In this document: one piece after another, positions 36,132-47,600 of the stretch
Layout of the letters: each line of letters starts with the position of its first letter
Numbering within the stretch: the first letter of the stretch is position 1
From: Heterodera schachtii
Taxonomy: Eukaryota > Nematoda > Chromadorea > Rhabditida > Heteroderidae
Reading direction: 5' to 3'
Assembly: GCA_023374025.1 (NCBI GenBank)
Contig: SIJG01000033.1
Coordinates: 655,239-719,238, forward strand
Length of the DNA stretch: 64,000 bases
Program-made: the position numbers and the translations under genes
The notes under the pieces: model-generated
What the model was told of the DNA's origin: nothing
What the model saw: the letters and a program-made list of their open reading frames with translations, nothing else
The model's database searches: none

Positions 36132-36654
36132 TGTTTCTTTAGTTCTGCGATTTATGAAGGGAGCCAGGAAAAGGCTTAGAAATGACCCAAGGCACGGGGA
36201 GCGCAAAAGAGAGGGAGAGAGAGAGAGCGGAGGAGGGCAATTGAATAGGCATTGAACGCTTTTGGATGAAGGGTGATATTTGGAAGCAATTGGGGACCAT
36301 TTAAATAGGAAATGGACAAAGGAATAAAAAGTTAGGACCAAAAGTGAATTGATAATTTTACAAATAATATGGGCCAGATCACACGTACTTTGGAAGGGGA
36401 ACATTTTGCGAACAAATGATTTTATATAAGGGAGAGAACGAACGGACAATTTCGCTCTGTTACGATCGCGAGAAAGAAAGGATGCAAAATTGCGGCAAAG
36501 GGAAACAAGTTAATTTTTTGGGGAGGGACAGTATTGTGGAACGGACGGGGAAGGAATTAAAAAACAAACAAACAACGGGAGGGAGAGCAGGCAGTCACAG
36601 AAATGAAAAATTTTCGCAAAAATCGTCTTTAAAATTTTTTGGACAATTTTGAAT
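36132..36654. other. Spacer with GA-rich tract
   Basis: Contains a purine-rich run (gagagggagagagagagag, about 36205-36225). ORFs here lack recognisable motifs. No gene supported. Confidence 0.35.
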
Positions 36655-37632
36655 TATGTTGTGAATTTACAACAAATAAAATTAATTTGTGCACGGTGAA
36701 TTTGCAAATAAATTTATTGGAGAAAACAGCAGAAATTGGTCGGAGGAAAATGCACAATAAAAGTGAATGAAAATAGACGAAAGCCTGGGAAAGGGAATGG
36801 ACAGGGCTTAAGTAACAGTCAACGAGCATTGTTTTTCCATGCGCTGGAGACATTTTTGACGCAAATCCGAAAACTCGTCGCGAAGTGCGATAATTAGGTT
36901 AATGTATTTGAGTTCCTCTTTTGTCAAAGCCCAATCGGCTTTTTTACAAGACGAATTGATTTGCGCAATTAATGCGCTGATGTCCTGATGTGCACTTTGT
37001 TTTATTTGGCAAATCTGCGGAGAAATAATGAACGAGTTTCTCCGAAAATTTGATTGAGTTTTGTGGTCGTCGTAGACCAGTCAAAATCTGCGGACGTTTT
37101 TGGAGCGACACTGTCAGTGTAGTGTTTGTACTCTGTTCGCCAAGCCTTCCAATCAATAACTGAACTTTGGATTTGTCTTGCAAATCCTTCCATCCTGAAT
37201 AATAATTTGGCCATAGCGTTTTAGCCATGCCTCAAAAGTATGCCCTGTTTCGGAGTCATAATTGAATTTAAATAGGCTGAAGATTTTGCCGTGTTTAGCT
37301 TTTGTCGCTGAGTTCGTGTTGGCTGACTGCGCCAAATTTGTTGTGTATTTAGAACAAATAAAAATAATTTGTGGACGGTGAATTTGCAAATAATTTATTG
37401 GAGAAAAACAGCAGAAATTGGTCGGAGGAAAATGCACAATAAAAAGTGAATGAATAGACGAATGCCAAGAGAAGGGAATGGACAGGGCTTAAGTAACAGT
37501 CAATGAATGGGGATGAGAAGGAATTGACTTACAAAAAGAAGAGTGCATAGAGAGAGAGAATTTGAGAATAAAAGATATGCACTGCTACGTGAGAGAACAA
37601 ACACGGTGTTCTCTGGTCACACCTAACACTAT
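36655..37632 (-). mobile_element. Deleted LTR retrotransposon with gag remnant
   Basis: A direct repeat of about 175 bp at 36655-36830 and 37335-37510 flanks a minus-strand gag-like segment. The right-hand copy extends to about 37632, where the minus strand reads TGTTAGGTGTGACCAGAGAA, a typical LTR start. Immediately inside it, TTTGGCGCAGTCAGCC resembles a primer-binding site. The internal part is only about 0.5 kb, so most of gag and all of pol are gone. Confidence 0.6.
36944..37330 (-). pseudogene. Ty3/gypsy-type gag remnant
   Basis: Minus-strand frames contain FNYDSETGHTFEAWLKRYG, VQLLIGRLGEQ, YKHYTDSVAPKTSADFDWST and TTTKLNQIFGETRSLF. In this order these match the gag-like domain of nematode gypsy elements (recalled as DUF7083). 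The pieces lie in different frames, so at least two frameshifts have occurred. Confidence 0.65.
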
Positions 37633-37739
37633 TGTTACCACTATCGTCACCCTCCCCCCAAAAAAAATTAAATTGATTTATTTTTTAGTAGAAATATTAG
37701 TTTTTCAAGATATTCTTTTAAAAATAGGAAAAAAAAATT

Positions 37740-38615
37740 TTACCACCTCCTCGCCGTCATCCTCCACAATCTCGCCCTCCTCAATGTCCATCTCTTTGAC
37801 TCAAGCTCCTAAATTTTGTTGCATTTAATTGTGTTGGAATTTCCCTCGTTTAAAATGGCGCAATGGAGTCCAACAATGGCTAAATGATAAGTATAAAACT
37901 GACAGCGGTTAAAGGGTTGAAAAATTCGTAAGAAAATAATAATAATAAATAAGCAAATTTAACATACAGTTTTGTGCAATTCCGTTTTTAATGAGAATTG
38001 CGCCTCAACTTTTGTGCTGAAATCGCGTTGAAGCATTTTCGGTAAACAGTCCGCAAGAGGCGACAAAAGCCATTTGGCCACTGCCTGGCCATCTGACGCA
38101 TTGATACTGTCATTGGGCGGAAATTCTGGAAAACAATCATAAACGAAATGGGTTTTTTCGAGAGAGGGCTAGTCCATGAGAATTGATGGAGCGTAATTGC
38201 GCAAAAGGTGGAAATCCCCAACATTGAATACATTTCGCTGAAATACTTCTTCGAGAAGTTTGAGATGTTCTGCGGTGAATCTTCGGAGCGGGGGAGAAGC
38301 ATAGGCGGGGTATTAAAGATTGTCCTGAAAATGCTTTTAGTTTATTAATTTTTGTTTATATGTTTTATAGTGTAAGTGATCATCTTCACCCTGATCATCA
38401 CCACAAACGCTTTCATGTTGAGCGCTTTCGAAAAGCATTTGCACAGCGTAGTTTGCCGCTCGCGCCATACGCACGGTGCCGTTCCGCCGGAATAGACGGC
38501 GGCCCGTCAGCGACGAGCTCACCGTCAACGAAGCGGTCCGCCAATGCGCCATCGCCGACACATTCAGAATAAAAGTCACCATAGTCGGCGTCATCGTCTG
38601 CTTCCGGCACAACAA
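37740..38615 (-). pseudogene. F-box-like family fragment with premature stop
   Basis: The minus-strand exon from 38324 to about 37959 encodes HLKLLEEVFQRNVF...LLRNYAPSILMD, an in-frame TAG at 38171-38169, then FPEFPPNDSINASDGQAVAK and WLLSPLADCLPKML. This is the same signature as at 13977-14656. An upstream exon (about 38615-38387) ending QHESVCGDDQ splices in phase. A further piece at about 37830-37740 (MQQNLGA...MDIEEGEIVEDDGE) also occurs in the neighbouring duplicate. Confidence 0.55.
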
Positions 38616-38779
38616 TTCATCATTCTCTAGCTACAAATAGCATATTTTTAAAATAAAGTTGTGCATGGCATCCTCTTCCCATATTGAAATGGGCCAATTC
38701 TGTTTCAGGTAAGTTTGATAAGCCACATATTTTTGACTAAATTTTAAATGTGTAAAATTTTTATTTTTTGAAACATTTC

Positions 38780-39215
38780 TGTTGTAAATGATTAATCGCA
38801 CAGCTATTGTTTTCTCGCCGTCATCCTCCACAATTTCGCCCTCCTCAATGTCCATCTCTTGGACCCAAGCTCCTAAATTTTGTTGCATACCCATTGAATA
38901 CATTTCGCTGAAATACTTCTTCGAGAAGTTTGAGATGATCTGCGGTGAATCTTCGGAGCGGGGGAGAAGCATAGGCGGGGCATTAGAGATTGTCCTAAAA
39001 ATGCTTTTAGTTTATTAATTTTTGTTTCTATGTTTTATAGTGAAAGTGATCATCTTCACCCTGATCATCACCACAAACGCTTTCATGCTGAGCGCTGTCA
39101 AAAAGCGCCGATGGAATTTGCACAGCCTAGTTTGCCGCTCGCGCCATACGCACGGTGCCGTTCCGCTGGAATAAGCGGCGGCCCGTCATTGACGAGCTCA
39201 AGTGAACGAAGCGGT
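38780..39215 (-). pseudogene. Partial duplicate of the 38-kb F-box-like fragment
   Basis: The first exon (39215-39050) and the start of the second (about 38985-38790) repeat 38615-38220 with high identity, but the first exon has an in-frame TAG (ANxAVQ) and the second continues into MQQNLGAWVQEMDIEEGEIV instead of the AKWL region. The arrangement suggests tandem duplication with exon reshuffling. Confidence 0.5.
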
Positions 39216-40411
39216 CCGCCATCCAAATCCAACAATCTTGGTATCATTCGAGAGCTCTTCAGATGCTCTAATAGCCTGCAAAATTCCAAAAATTTTTGTT
39301 AATTTTGAACAAATTTATGGCCAAAAAGTTGGAAAATTTAGTTTTTTGAATTCTTCTGGCCATAAATTTTTTGAACCTAAACTAAATTTTTAAAATTTTG
39401 CAGACTAATAGAGGACACTTAAAGCTTTCCAATGATATCAACAATGTTGGATTTGTTTACAAAGAAAAAAGTTATAGCGAAAAACATGCTGGCGCCCAAC
39501 TGGGCGGTTCCGCTAATTATAAATTAAAATTAATATTTTGACTTCTCTGTTTTTTCGTTATTAATGGCGAAAATAAAACTCCAAAAAGATTAAAATTCTA
39601 ATTGTTTAACAGTCAAAGTTGGCGTCTAAAATTTTGTAAAACTCCTCAGGGTTCAAAATTTGTAAGAATCAAACCCGAGAGAATTTTTAGCGGAGAGCAC
39701 TTTGGGCAAAGCTAGTGGCCCATCACTGAACCAACATTTTTCAATGTGTAATTTCAAAAATTATTATTCACTTATAATTATTTCTCATCTAGATTTATTA
39801 ATTAAATAGAGATTTAAAAATTAAAAAATGATAGTTAACAAATTTTTGAACCCTGATGAGTTTTAGCGGACATGACGTCTGGGACGCCAACTTAACTGTT
39901 AAGCAATTCAATTTTAATCTTTCTGAAGTTTTCTCTTATTCACCATAACATTATAACGAAGAAATTTTTGTCGTTTATAGCGAGTTTTTTCGTCATTTTT
40001 ATTTTGGCGCGACGGGACGGGGGTTGTTGCCCCTTTTCACATTTGCTGGAGCGCAGCTACCCGTGGGGCAGGGGTCTGTCTACCAGTGGTTTTCTGCTCA
40101 CTTTTTTTAGCTGACAAATGAGTAAAGTCAAAATAATTTTAGTTTTATTATATATTTCACTTGAATTAATAAATAATTTTTTTCATTTTTTGAAAATTCC
40201 TTGTTGGCCTTAGTTCCTTAAATCATGCTCCTGTCTTCTTCTGATCTTGGCAAGTATTGGTCACGGATCGCGAGTTTTATGTTGCGTGATGGAGGGAGTT
40301 CAGTACAACACAAAAACAGGAGGAGGAGAGATTTAGCGAATTTTCACTTTATTTTCTCTTTCATCCGCTCTATTACCCGACAATTATATGAGAAATTTGT
40401 GATTGAGAATA
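39216..40411. other. Gene-free stretch with an inverted dispersed repeat
   Basis: 39222-39480 is an inverted pair of a dispersed motif: ccaacaatcttggtatcatt...gctctaatagcctgcaaaatt on the left, and its mirror aaattttgcagactaatag...aatgatatcaacaatgttgg on the right. The rest is AT-rich with no supported gene. Confidence 0.5.
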
Positions 40412-40419
40412 TAAATGAA

Positions 40420-40946
40420 TAGGGATTCCATTTTTATGTAAATACATATTTTTTTTCCTGGATTCTCCATAACCTAATTAGTAGGAAAAACACTTTCTTT
40501 TTTGTGTTTGCGAACAAAAGTTGGGACTTTTATTTACATATTTTTACATATTTCGGGCTTTTTCTACATATTTTCTTACATATTTTCATTTTTTTACATA
40601 TTTTGAGGATTTTTGAAAATTTAAGAAATTTTTTGTGAAAAATTAAAATTTTTTTTAAATGTGTACCTAAAATCCATTTTTTCAAAAAATGGTATATCAA
40701 AATTAATTTTTGAAATACTAAAATGTTGATTCTAAGCCTATTTTGGTAATTTTTATGGCATTTTATGCCTCTGTTTAACTTTTTTCGAAGAATTTTTATC
40801 GAAAAAATAACCATTTAAAAAATTTTATTTACATATTTCATACATATTTGGGAATTTTTGTACATATTTAATACCTATTTTAGCATTTTTATACATATTT
40901 TATTTACATATTTCGCGATTTTTCTTACATAAAAATGGAATCCCTA
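40420..40946. mobile_element. hAT-like non-autonomous element, acatattttt type
   Basis: 527 bp with 22-bp perfect terminal inverted repeats beginning TAGGGATTCCAT, flanked by the 8-bp duplication taaatgaa (40412-40419; 40947-40954). The interior is dominated by a degenerate acatattttt motif in both orientations. No transposase. A similar right end occurs at 58150-58200. Confidence 0.88.
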
Positions 40947-40954
40947 TAAATGAA

Positions 40955-42526
40955 TGAATGAAGCCGAATGGGGAAATTATGAATGGTAAACGGATCGCCA
41001 AATAGTATTTGAAATGGTTGTCATTTCATTATAATTTAAATATTAAAAATATTTTGAGTAGGCTTTGACATGTGTTAAACGAAGCGGTCGGGAGTTTAAA
41101 CATTTAGTTCAGCTACTTTTTAGCGTATATGTTCTTATTGGTAGTAGGAAAAACAAAATTGTGAATTAGCTAATGAGGCAAAGAAATACATTGTAGATAA
41201 TTGGATATAATGAATCAGATGAAACAATGAAAAATACAAAAAGATAAATGAAAAAATAATTGGTTTAAAATTTATGTGTATAAAAGTAAGAATTGCGAAA
41301 AGAAATAACATTTTCGTTCAGTATAAAATTTTTGCAATTTTAATTTTATAATGAAATACTTTTATTTTTTATTCCAGTCCTCTTAAATACCACCATTACT
41401 CATGGCCTATTGTTAATGCTTTTTTAGTAGAAATTATTTGGCATAAAAATGATGCCATTCGATTCTCCCGTCGAGATAAGCCATATATTATATTTTGAAA
41501 AATCAAAGGTGCAAATTACCTACATGTTCATAAGTATTTACAAATTCTGGAGTAAAAAACTTCCTTCATGTCTGGTATAAAAAAAATTTTTTTTCATTCA
41601 TTTTTTACCACCTTTTTGGACTTTTTGCGTTTTATTTTAGATAAATCATTTTGCCTTTTCCCTGTATCTGAAGTATCACCAGCAGCTTTCAGTTTGATTA
41701 ACCAAAACCCATTTTTGAAGAGTTCGTTGGAACAGCGCGTTGATGGACAGCAAATGGTCTTTTTTGCCAAGTTCACTCTGAATTTGAAAAAATTGCCGAT
41801 CAGTGTTAGAAAGATTTTTTAGGAATTCCGTAAATTTTATTTTCGCATATTTTAAATCTCTAAATTAGAATATTTCTATAAATTATAAAAAAAAATTCAG
41901 TTTTTTATGCACAAAAAATCGCGAAATAGGCACCCAAAAAGGCAGAAAAATTTCAAAATAGGCAATATGCAAAAATCCTCAAATAGGCAAAAAAATTATA
42001 TAACGCTTTTTAGAAATCAAACACGTAAAATATTTAACAAAAAACTATTATAGTTTATATTTGAATTGTAAATGTAATTATTAAATATATAAAAAATTAT
42101 TGAATAAGAACGATTTAAATCCAAAAATTTTTGATTAAAATTATTTGGGAATCAATTTTTGGAAAAATTTTACAATTGTTAGAGGTGTATTTTCTGAAAT
42201 TTTCCGATCATTTCTTAGGGGGTTATTTTGGTTTTTTCATGCATTTTTTAAGCAATTTGTGAAAATTCCTAAAATAGACATATTAAGCACAAAAGTCCCG
42301 AAATAGCAAAAATACTCATTATAAAAGGCACAGTGGCAGGTCATCCACAGTCAAGTCGTCCACAAGGTGCTTTAGCAATATAAGCATAAAAAAATATTTT
42401 TTTAATTTTCTAAAAATATTCTAATCTGGGCCGGGATGCGAAATTGAGCCAAAGCGCTCCGGATTTAAAAATGATTTAAGCAAAATTTAAAAAAGCTCGG
42501 GACCAATGTTCTTTACTTGCCCAAGC
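40955..42526. other. Gene-free stretch with aataggcaaaa-type repeats
   Basis: 41925-42010 and 42260-42330 hold degenerate arrays (aataggcaaaaa, ttaagcacaaaa), probably remnants of small elements. 41455-41770 resembles 6620-6920. An 84-codon ORF at 41568-41822 has no recognisable motif and the paralogous region is not open. No gene supported. Confidence 0.4.
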
Positions 42527-42534
42527 GTAAAAAC

Positions 42535-42798
42535 TAGGGTTGGGCCCCCGACGGCGGGGTTGGAAAAGTCGGGGTTCGGGGTCGACCAAATTTGTCGGGG
42601 TTGGCTGGAGAAATTTAAAAAATGTCGGGGGCAGACACCTTTGTCGGGGTCAAAATTTTCATAAAAGTCGGAAAGAAGATAAAAGAAAAAGTTCCGGAAC
42701 AAAAAAGTCTTAAAAACTCATTTAAAGACACTTCCATCTTATTTGAAGTACAATTGACGGCTTTCATAAAACCCCGACATTTCGAGGGCCCAACCCTA
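42535..42798. mobile_element. hAT-like MITE, gtcgggg type
   Basis: 264 bp with 13-bp perfect inverted ends (TAGGGTTGGGCCC), flanked by the 8-bp duplication gtaaaaac (42527-42534; 42799-42806), which fits nTnnnnAn. Subterminal copies of gtcgggg. Non-coding. Confidence 0.9.
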
Positions 42799-42806
42799 GT
42801 AAAAAC

Positions 42807-43325
42807 AGTCAATGGTTCGCAAAAACCAATGGGTTTAAATAATAGATTCATGTCATAATTGGAAAACAGCACAGCCATGCGCCATCACCAAATCGAAGCG
42901 AAGATTTTATCAATTTTATTTTATTTTTCATCGGCATTTTTCACCCATTTAATTTTAATTTTTATCCGAGAAAAATGTGGATGAGTTACCCGTGGATGAC
43001 CTGCCCTGACCCCTTATAAAAGTCATCGTAAAAACTCTAAGTGGAAAAGATTTTTTTGTGTTTATTTGTGCGTATTAACTGCACAGAAATTTTAGAATTA
43101 AAATTGCATATTCAATTTTAAAAAAATCAAAATTGGAATAGTTCATTTCCAACATTTATATTATTTACATCCTTAGCAAAAAAAATTTTATTTTAAAAAT
43201 TTTTATCTAATAGTGATTTGGTTACTTTTTTGAATAAATTTGTCGTTTTACACCCCTAAATTTGAAATTTTTAGGCACCTATTTTTACTTTTTTAGCACC
43301 TATTTTGGGGTTTTTAGAACATAAA
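42807..43325. other. Spacer, AT-rich
   Basis: Nothing recognised except a few gcacctatttt motifs near 43275-43310, which are shared with 7710-7745. Confidence 0.35.
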
Positions 43326-43695
43326 GACTAACTATCTTGGCAGTTTTTAGCACCTAAAAATTGCATCCCTAGACATGAGTATAGTAAAGCCGTGAGGTCC
43401 CACTACCCAGTGCTTAATGAGGGAATTTAGTCCAAGGGGAGCCCTCTTACGCGTCCGTAATTAAGCCCCTCAGGGCTTGGAAAGGAAGGATGATGATGGT
43501 GCTCTGGGGGATCCTCCCAGGCGGGGATCGATTGGCCGTTCCACTTAGATGACTCCCGACTGATCCGACTGACCCCTTTGGTTGGTTATCCATTGCCTTT
43601 TAAGCGCCCCTCGGGATGGGAGGAGTCTTATCGGGGCGATAAATGGGGGGGGGGGAAGGGTAAAGGCCATTTCCGGTCCCGGCCTTACACTATGT
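43326..43695. other. GC-rich insertion of unknown origin
   Basis: Comparison with the paralogous copy at 7750 shows contiguous gaacataaa/atgccgtaaa there but about 370 extra bases here. From about 43375 the insert is GC-rich (catgagtatagtaaagccgt, gcccctcagggcttgg, gggggatcctcccaggcgg, a run of G at 43647-43657) in an otherwise AT-rich region. No frame looks like a protein. It may be part of a retroelement or a processed structured RNA; I do not recognise it. Confidence 0.4.
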
Positions 43696-43869
43696 ATGCC
43701 GTAAAAATATATTTCTATTTTTATGCAAAAGGTTTAAAATTCCATTTTTGCTTTAATGGACAAAAAAAGTAGCAAAAGTAATTTAAATTTTCGATTTTTT
43801 AATATATCAAATTCCTGAAATTTTTTAGAATTTTCCACCCTTTTCCCCCTCTGTTAGCCTTTTCTTCAC

Positions 43870-43949
43870 CTGTAGTCTTGCCAATAGAGCATGCCGTCCT
43901 TCAGCTGCTCCTCATTGTAATTTTTCCATGTCCGCTCAACATCGTTGTT
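43870..43949 (-). pseudogene. Isolated calumenin exon c
   Basis: An 80-nt copy of the [16 protein letters not shown] exon with intact acceptor and donor. It lies downstream of the last recognised exon of the main calumenin gene and is out of order, so it is probably a leftover of tandem exon duplication. Confidence 0.7.
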
Positions 43950-44149
43950 CTGCAAAAAAAATCTCATTATATTTTTAGTGATTAGTTAGATATAAGAAAA
44001 TAATTGAAAAAATTAAAAATAAAACGAAAATTTATAAGTGAACCGAAGCTTAGAAAATCTATCAAATGAAAAGAATATAAAGAAAGAAGGCAGTAAAATT
44101 TTAGAGAAGCCCAAAAATAGCATTTTCTCCGAACAATTTTCGATTTAGA

Positions 44150-44640
44150 GCTACTTTTTAGCACCTAAAATTACCTAAAACTGGATTTTCGGTTAATAGC
44201 ACCTATTTTGGCATTTTTCGAGTTTTAGCACCTATTTTGGCATTTTTCCAGAAATTTCATAGCAAAAATACAATAAAAACGAAAAATACATCCCTAAGAA
44301 TCGATCTCAAAATTTTTAAAATATATGACTAAAATTGACCAAAATTTCAGAAAATATTCCCTTAAGAAATTGAAAATTTTCCCAAAAATTCGTCTTCAAA
44401 ATTTATTTATTTGTTATCTTGGAAATTGCAATTGTGCGGGTGAAATTGATCAAAAATGAATCATTTTTGGAATTTTTTTTGCATAAATACACTTGATTTT
44501 CCATTTTTAATACCTAATTTCGCACCTATTTTAGCCTTTTTGGGGTTTTTTAGCACCTATTTTGCACTTTTTTTGCACCTCTTTTAATACCTAATTTGGG
44601 ATTTTTAGCACCTAAAAATCCGGTCTCTAATTTTTTAATT
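44150..44640. repeat. gcacctatttt-motif array
   Basis: Degenerate repeats of agcacctattttggc in both orientations. The right end reads ccggtctcta, the complement of the tagagaccgg that begins the block at 58000. It looks like the remains of a further small hAT-like element; the left terminus and target duplication were not identified. Confidence 0.5.
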
Positions 44641-44651
44641 TTCCCACTCAC

Positions 44652-47600
44652 AATGTGTCGTAATGGGTGAGTATTTCTTCCGGTGACAATTTGCCATCTT
44701 TGTTTTCGTCCGCAATATGAATTAAATGCTTGGCTTCCGCGTCGGCATCGTCAAAGTTAAACGGCATCACCCAGTCGCGCATTTCGTCCTAAAAGCAAAA
44801 CGCCAAATTTGCATGGTTAACTGAAAATTTAAAAATATTTTGAAATTTTTTTGTTAATGTTCCGATTTTTGGATCAAATTTTACACCTCTAATTTGAATT
44901 TTTTGGCACCAATTTTATGTAATTCTTTTGTAAAATTATTCTATAAATATCCTTACAGAATTATTGAAATTAAATTTTCGATTTTCTAATGGTCGGGGGA
45001 GAGAAATGCCAATTTTGGCGATTTTTGCATTAAACCCGTAAAGTTTTAAATTCTAAATATCTGTTAATTAATTGTGGCAGAATTGCAGGTCGTGTTGCCA
45101 ATATTGGCATTTTCGTGCCACTTTTTTCTTCCCCTTCACCGTGCCTTGTTCAATTTGCCGTCCTTGTCTTTGTCCCGGTGCTCCCTGAACATTTCCCGTT
45201 CCGACTCCACCCATTCCGGCTCTTTGCCCTTCAGTTCCGGGTAGTCGTCCGGTCTGTACATGTCGCCGATGTACTCAGCCATGTCCACGAAACCGTCCTT
45301 GTCCTGGTCAATGTCTTCGACGGTTTCCTGTACAGAAATTTTAGGATTTTTAGGAAAGGACATTAAATAACATTTAAATATTTATTAATAATCAATTAGG
45401 AATAATTAGGTAATTTAAATATGAGAATTAGAGAGAGGGTTCATGTACCATTAGGGGAATATAGTGAATTTTGTCCCCAATGCCCGATATTCCAACTAAG
45501 TTAAGAAGAATGAAAAAATATAAATTGGAATCATTGAAAAAGGGACTTTAATAAACAAAAATGGAATTTAATACTATAAAAATGAATTTAAATTCCTAAA
45601 AATAAATATATTTTTTAATCCACCTGAACCACAGTGTCCCGCATATGGTCACAGTCCTCCGGGTGCATAAAACAGCCGTATTCCGTGCGGTCCATTTTTC
45701 CGTCCGAATTGTAGTCAGCCACCTGTAAATCATTTTTTGAATTTACTGTATGTAAAGCTTTTAAAAATAAAAATCTCGAATTTAATGTAAATTAGCAGTT
45801 CTTTGGCCTGTTTCTGACCTTCCACCGACGTTCGTCTTCCGGTGAAATCTCCTGGCCCTCCTGCGGTTTTCCGTAAATCAAATTCCTGAAAATTTTAATA
45901 ATTTTATAAATTTTCCACCCTTCTCCCCCTCTGTTAGCCTTTTCTTCACCTGTAGTCTTGCCAATAGAGCAATCCGTCCTTCAGCTGCTCCTCCTTGTAA
46001 TTCTTCCATGTCCGCTCAACATCGTTGTTCTGTAAAAAAAAATTCATTATATTTTTAAGGAGACCTTATAGAAAAATAAATTGAAAATTTTAAAAATAAA
46101 AAACGAATTTATAAATGAACCGAAGCATAGAAAATCGATCAAAAGATAAGTAAACCAACGAAGGTCGTCAAAATTTTCAAAATAAGCTTTATAAAATTCT
46201 CAAAAACCCAAATGAAAGATTATGAGAAATATAAATAATTAGAATATGAAAAGTGAAAAATTTCAAATTAAAAAATTTCAGCGAAATTACTTAAAATAAA
46301 AAATTATAAATTAGCCACTCGAATTTAAAATGTAAATTAGCAGGTCTTTGGCATGTTTTTGACCTTCCACCGTCGTTCAACAAAAAGCGTTTAAATTTTA
46401 GGGATTAGTCAGATCTTATAGAAAAATATATTTAAAAAACGAAACTAATTAAACCGAAGTTTAGAAAATCGATGAAAAGATACAAGCACAATGAGTCATT
46501 TCAAAAAAATGTAAATTAAATTTTAACCAAAAATAAAATTCTCAAAAAACCAAATGAGGGATTATGAGAAATATAAAAAAAATGAAAATTCGAAAATTTC
46601 AAATTAAAAAATTTCAGCGAAATTACTTAAAATAAAATACTTATAAACCCAAATTTTCAAAATAAAATTAAAAAGCTTTCAGCTAATTGTAAGTTAAAAA
46701 AAATATTTAAATCCCCTCAACTAATTACGCACCACATAACGTTTCTGCATAAAATTGATGTGCTCCCGTAGTTCCAACTCATCCAATTGACCGTCTGAGT
46801 TTAGGTCCATTTTTGGCACTAATTTTCTGTAAAATATTTAATACTTTTTTAAATTAATTTTTGTAATTACGCGAGTCGTTCTTTGCTCTTCTCCGGTGTC
46901 AACTCCTCGTACTGCATGGCCTCGTCCTTGCCAAGGAACTGCTCGTGGTCATCACAGTCCTCCGGGTGCATAAAACAGCCGTATTCCGTGCGGTCCATTT
47001 TTCCGTCCGAATTGTAGTCAGCAACCTGTAAAAATTTGTTGTCGAAGCATTTAAAAATTTTGATAAAATATTTGAATTTTTGGAGTTAGCCACTCGAATT
47101 TAAAATGTAAATTGGCAGGTCTTTGGCATGTTTTTGACCTTCCACCGTCGTTCGTCTCGCTCAATCATTTTGACGTATTCCGTTTGTATCTCCTGGCCCT
47201 CCTGCGGTTTTCCGTAAATCAAATTCCTTATATTTTTTTTAAATTTTCCACCTTTTCCCCCTCTGTTAGCCTTTTCTTCACCTGTAGTCTTGCCAATCGA
47301 GCAATCCGTCCTTCAGCTGCTCCTCATTGTAATTTTTCCATGTCCGCTCAACATCGTTGTTCTGCAAAAAAAAAAACCTCATTATATTTTTAGGGATTAG
47401 TCAGTATAAGAAAATTAAATGAAAAAATTAAAAAAAAACCGAAATTTAGAGTGACCCAAAGCTTAGAAAATCGATCAAAAGATAAGTAAACCAACGAAGG
47501 CCGTCAAAAATTTCAAAAAGCTTTAAAAATTCTCAAAAAACCAAATTAAGTTTATGAGAAAGATAAAAAAAATGAGAATGTGAATGTTAAAAGTCAAAAA

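Noticed and set aside
36072..36449. 125-codon minus-strand ORF rich in Ser, Leu and Pro
   Set aside because: It overlaps the palindrome end and a purine-rich tract; its composition explains the open frame.
42900..43320. Missing last calumenin exon with the HDEF signal
   Set aside because: Searched downstream of exon g by eye on the minus strand; no sequence for the FVGSQATDF...HDEF tail was found.
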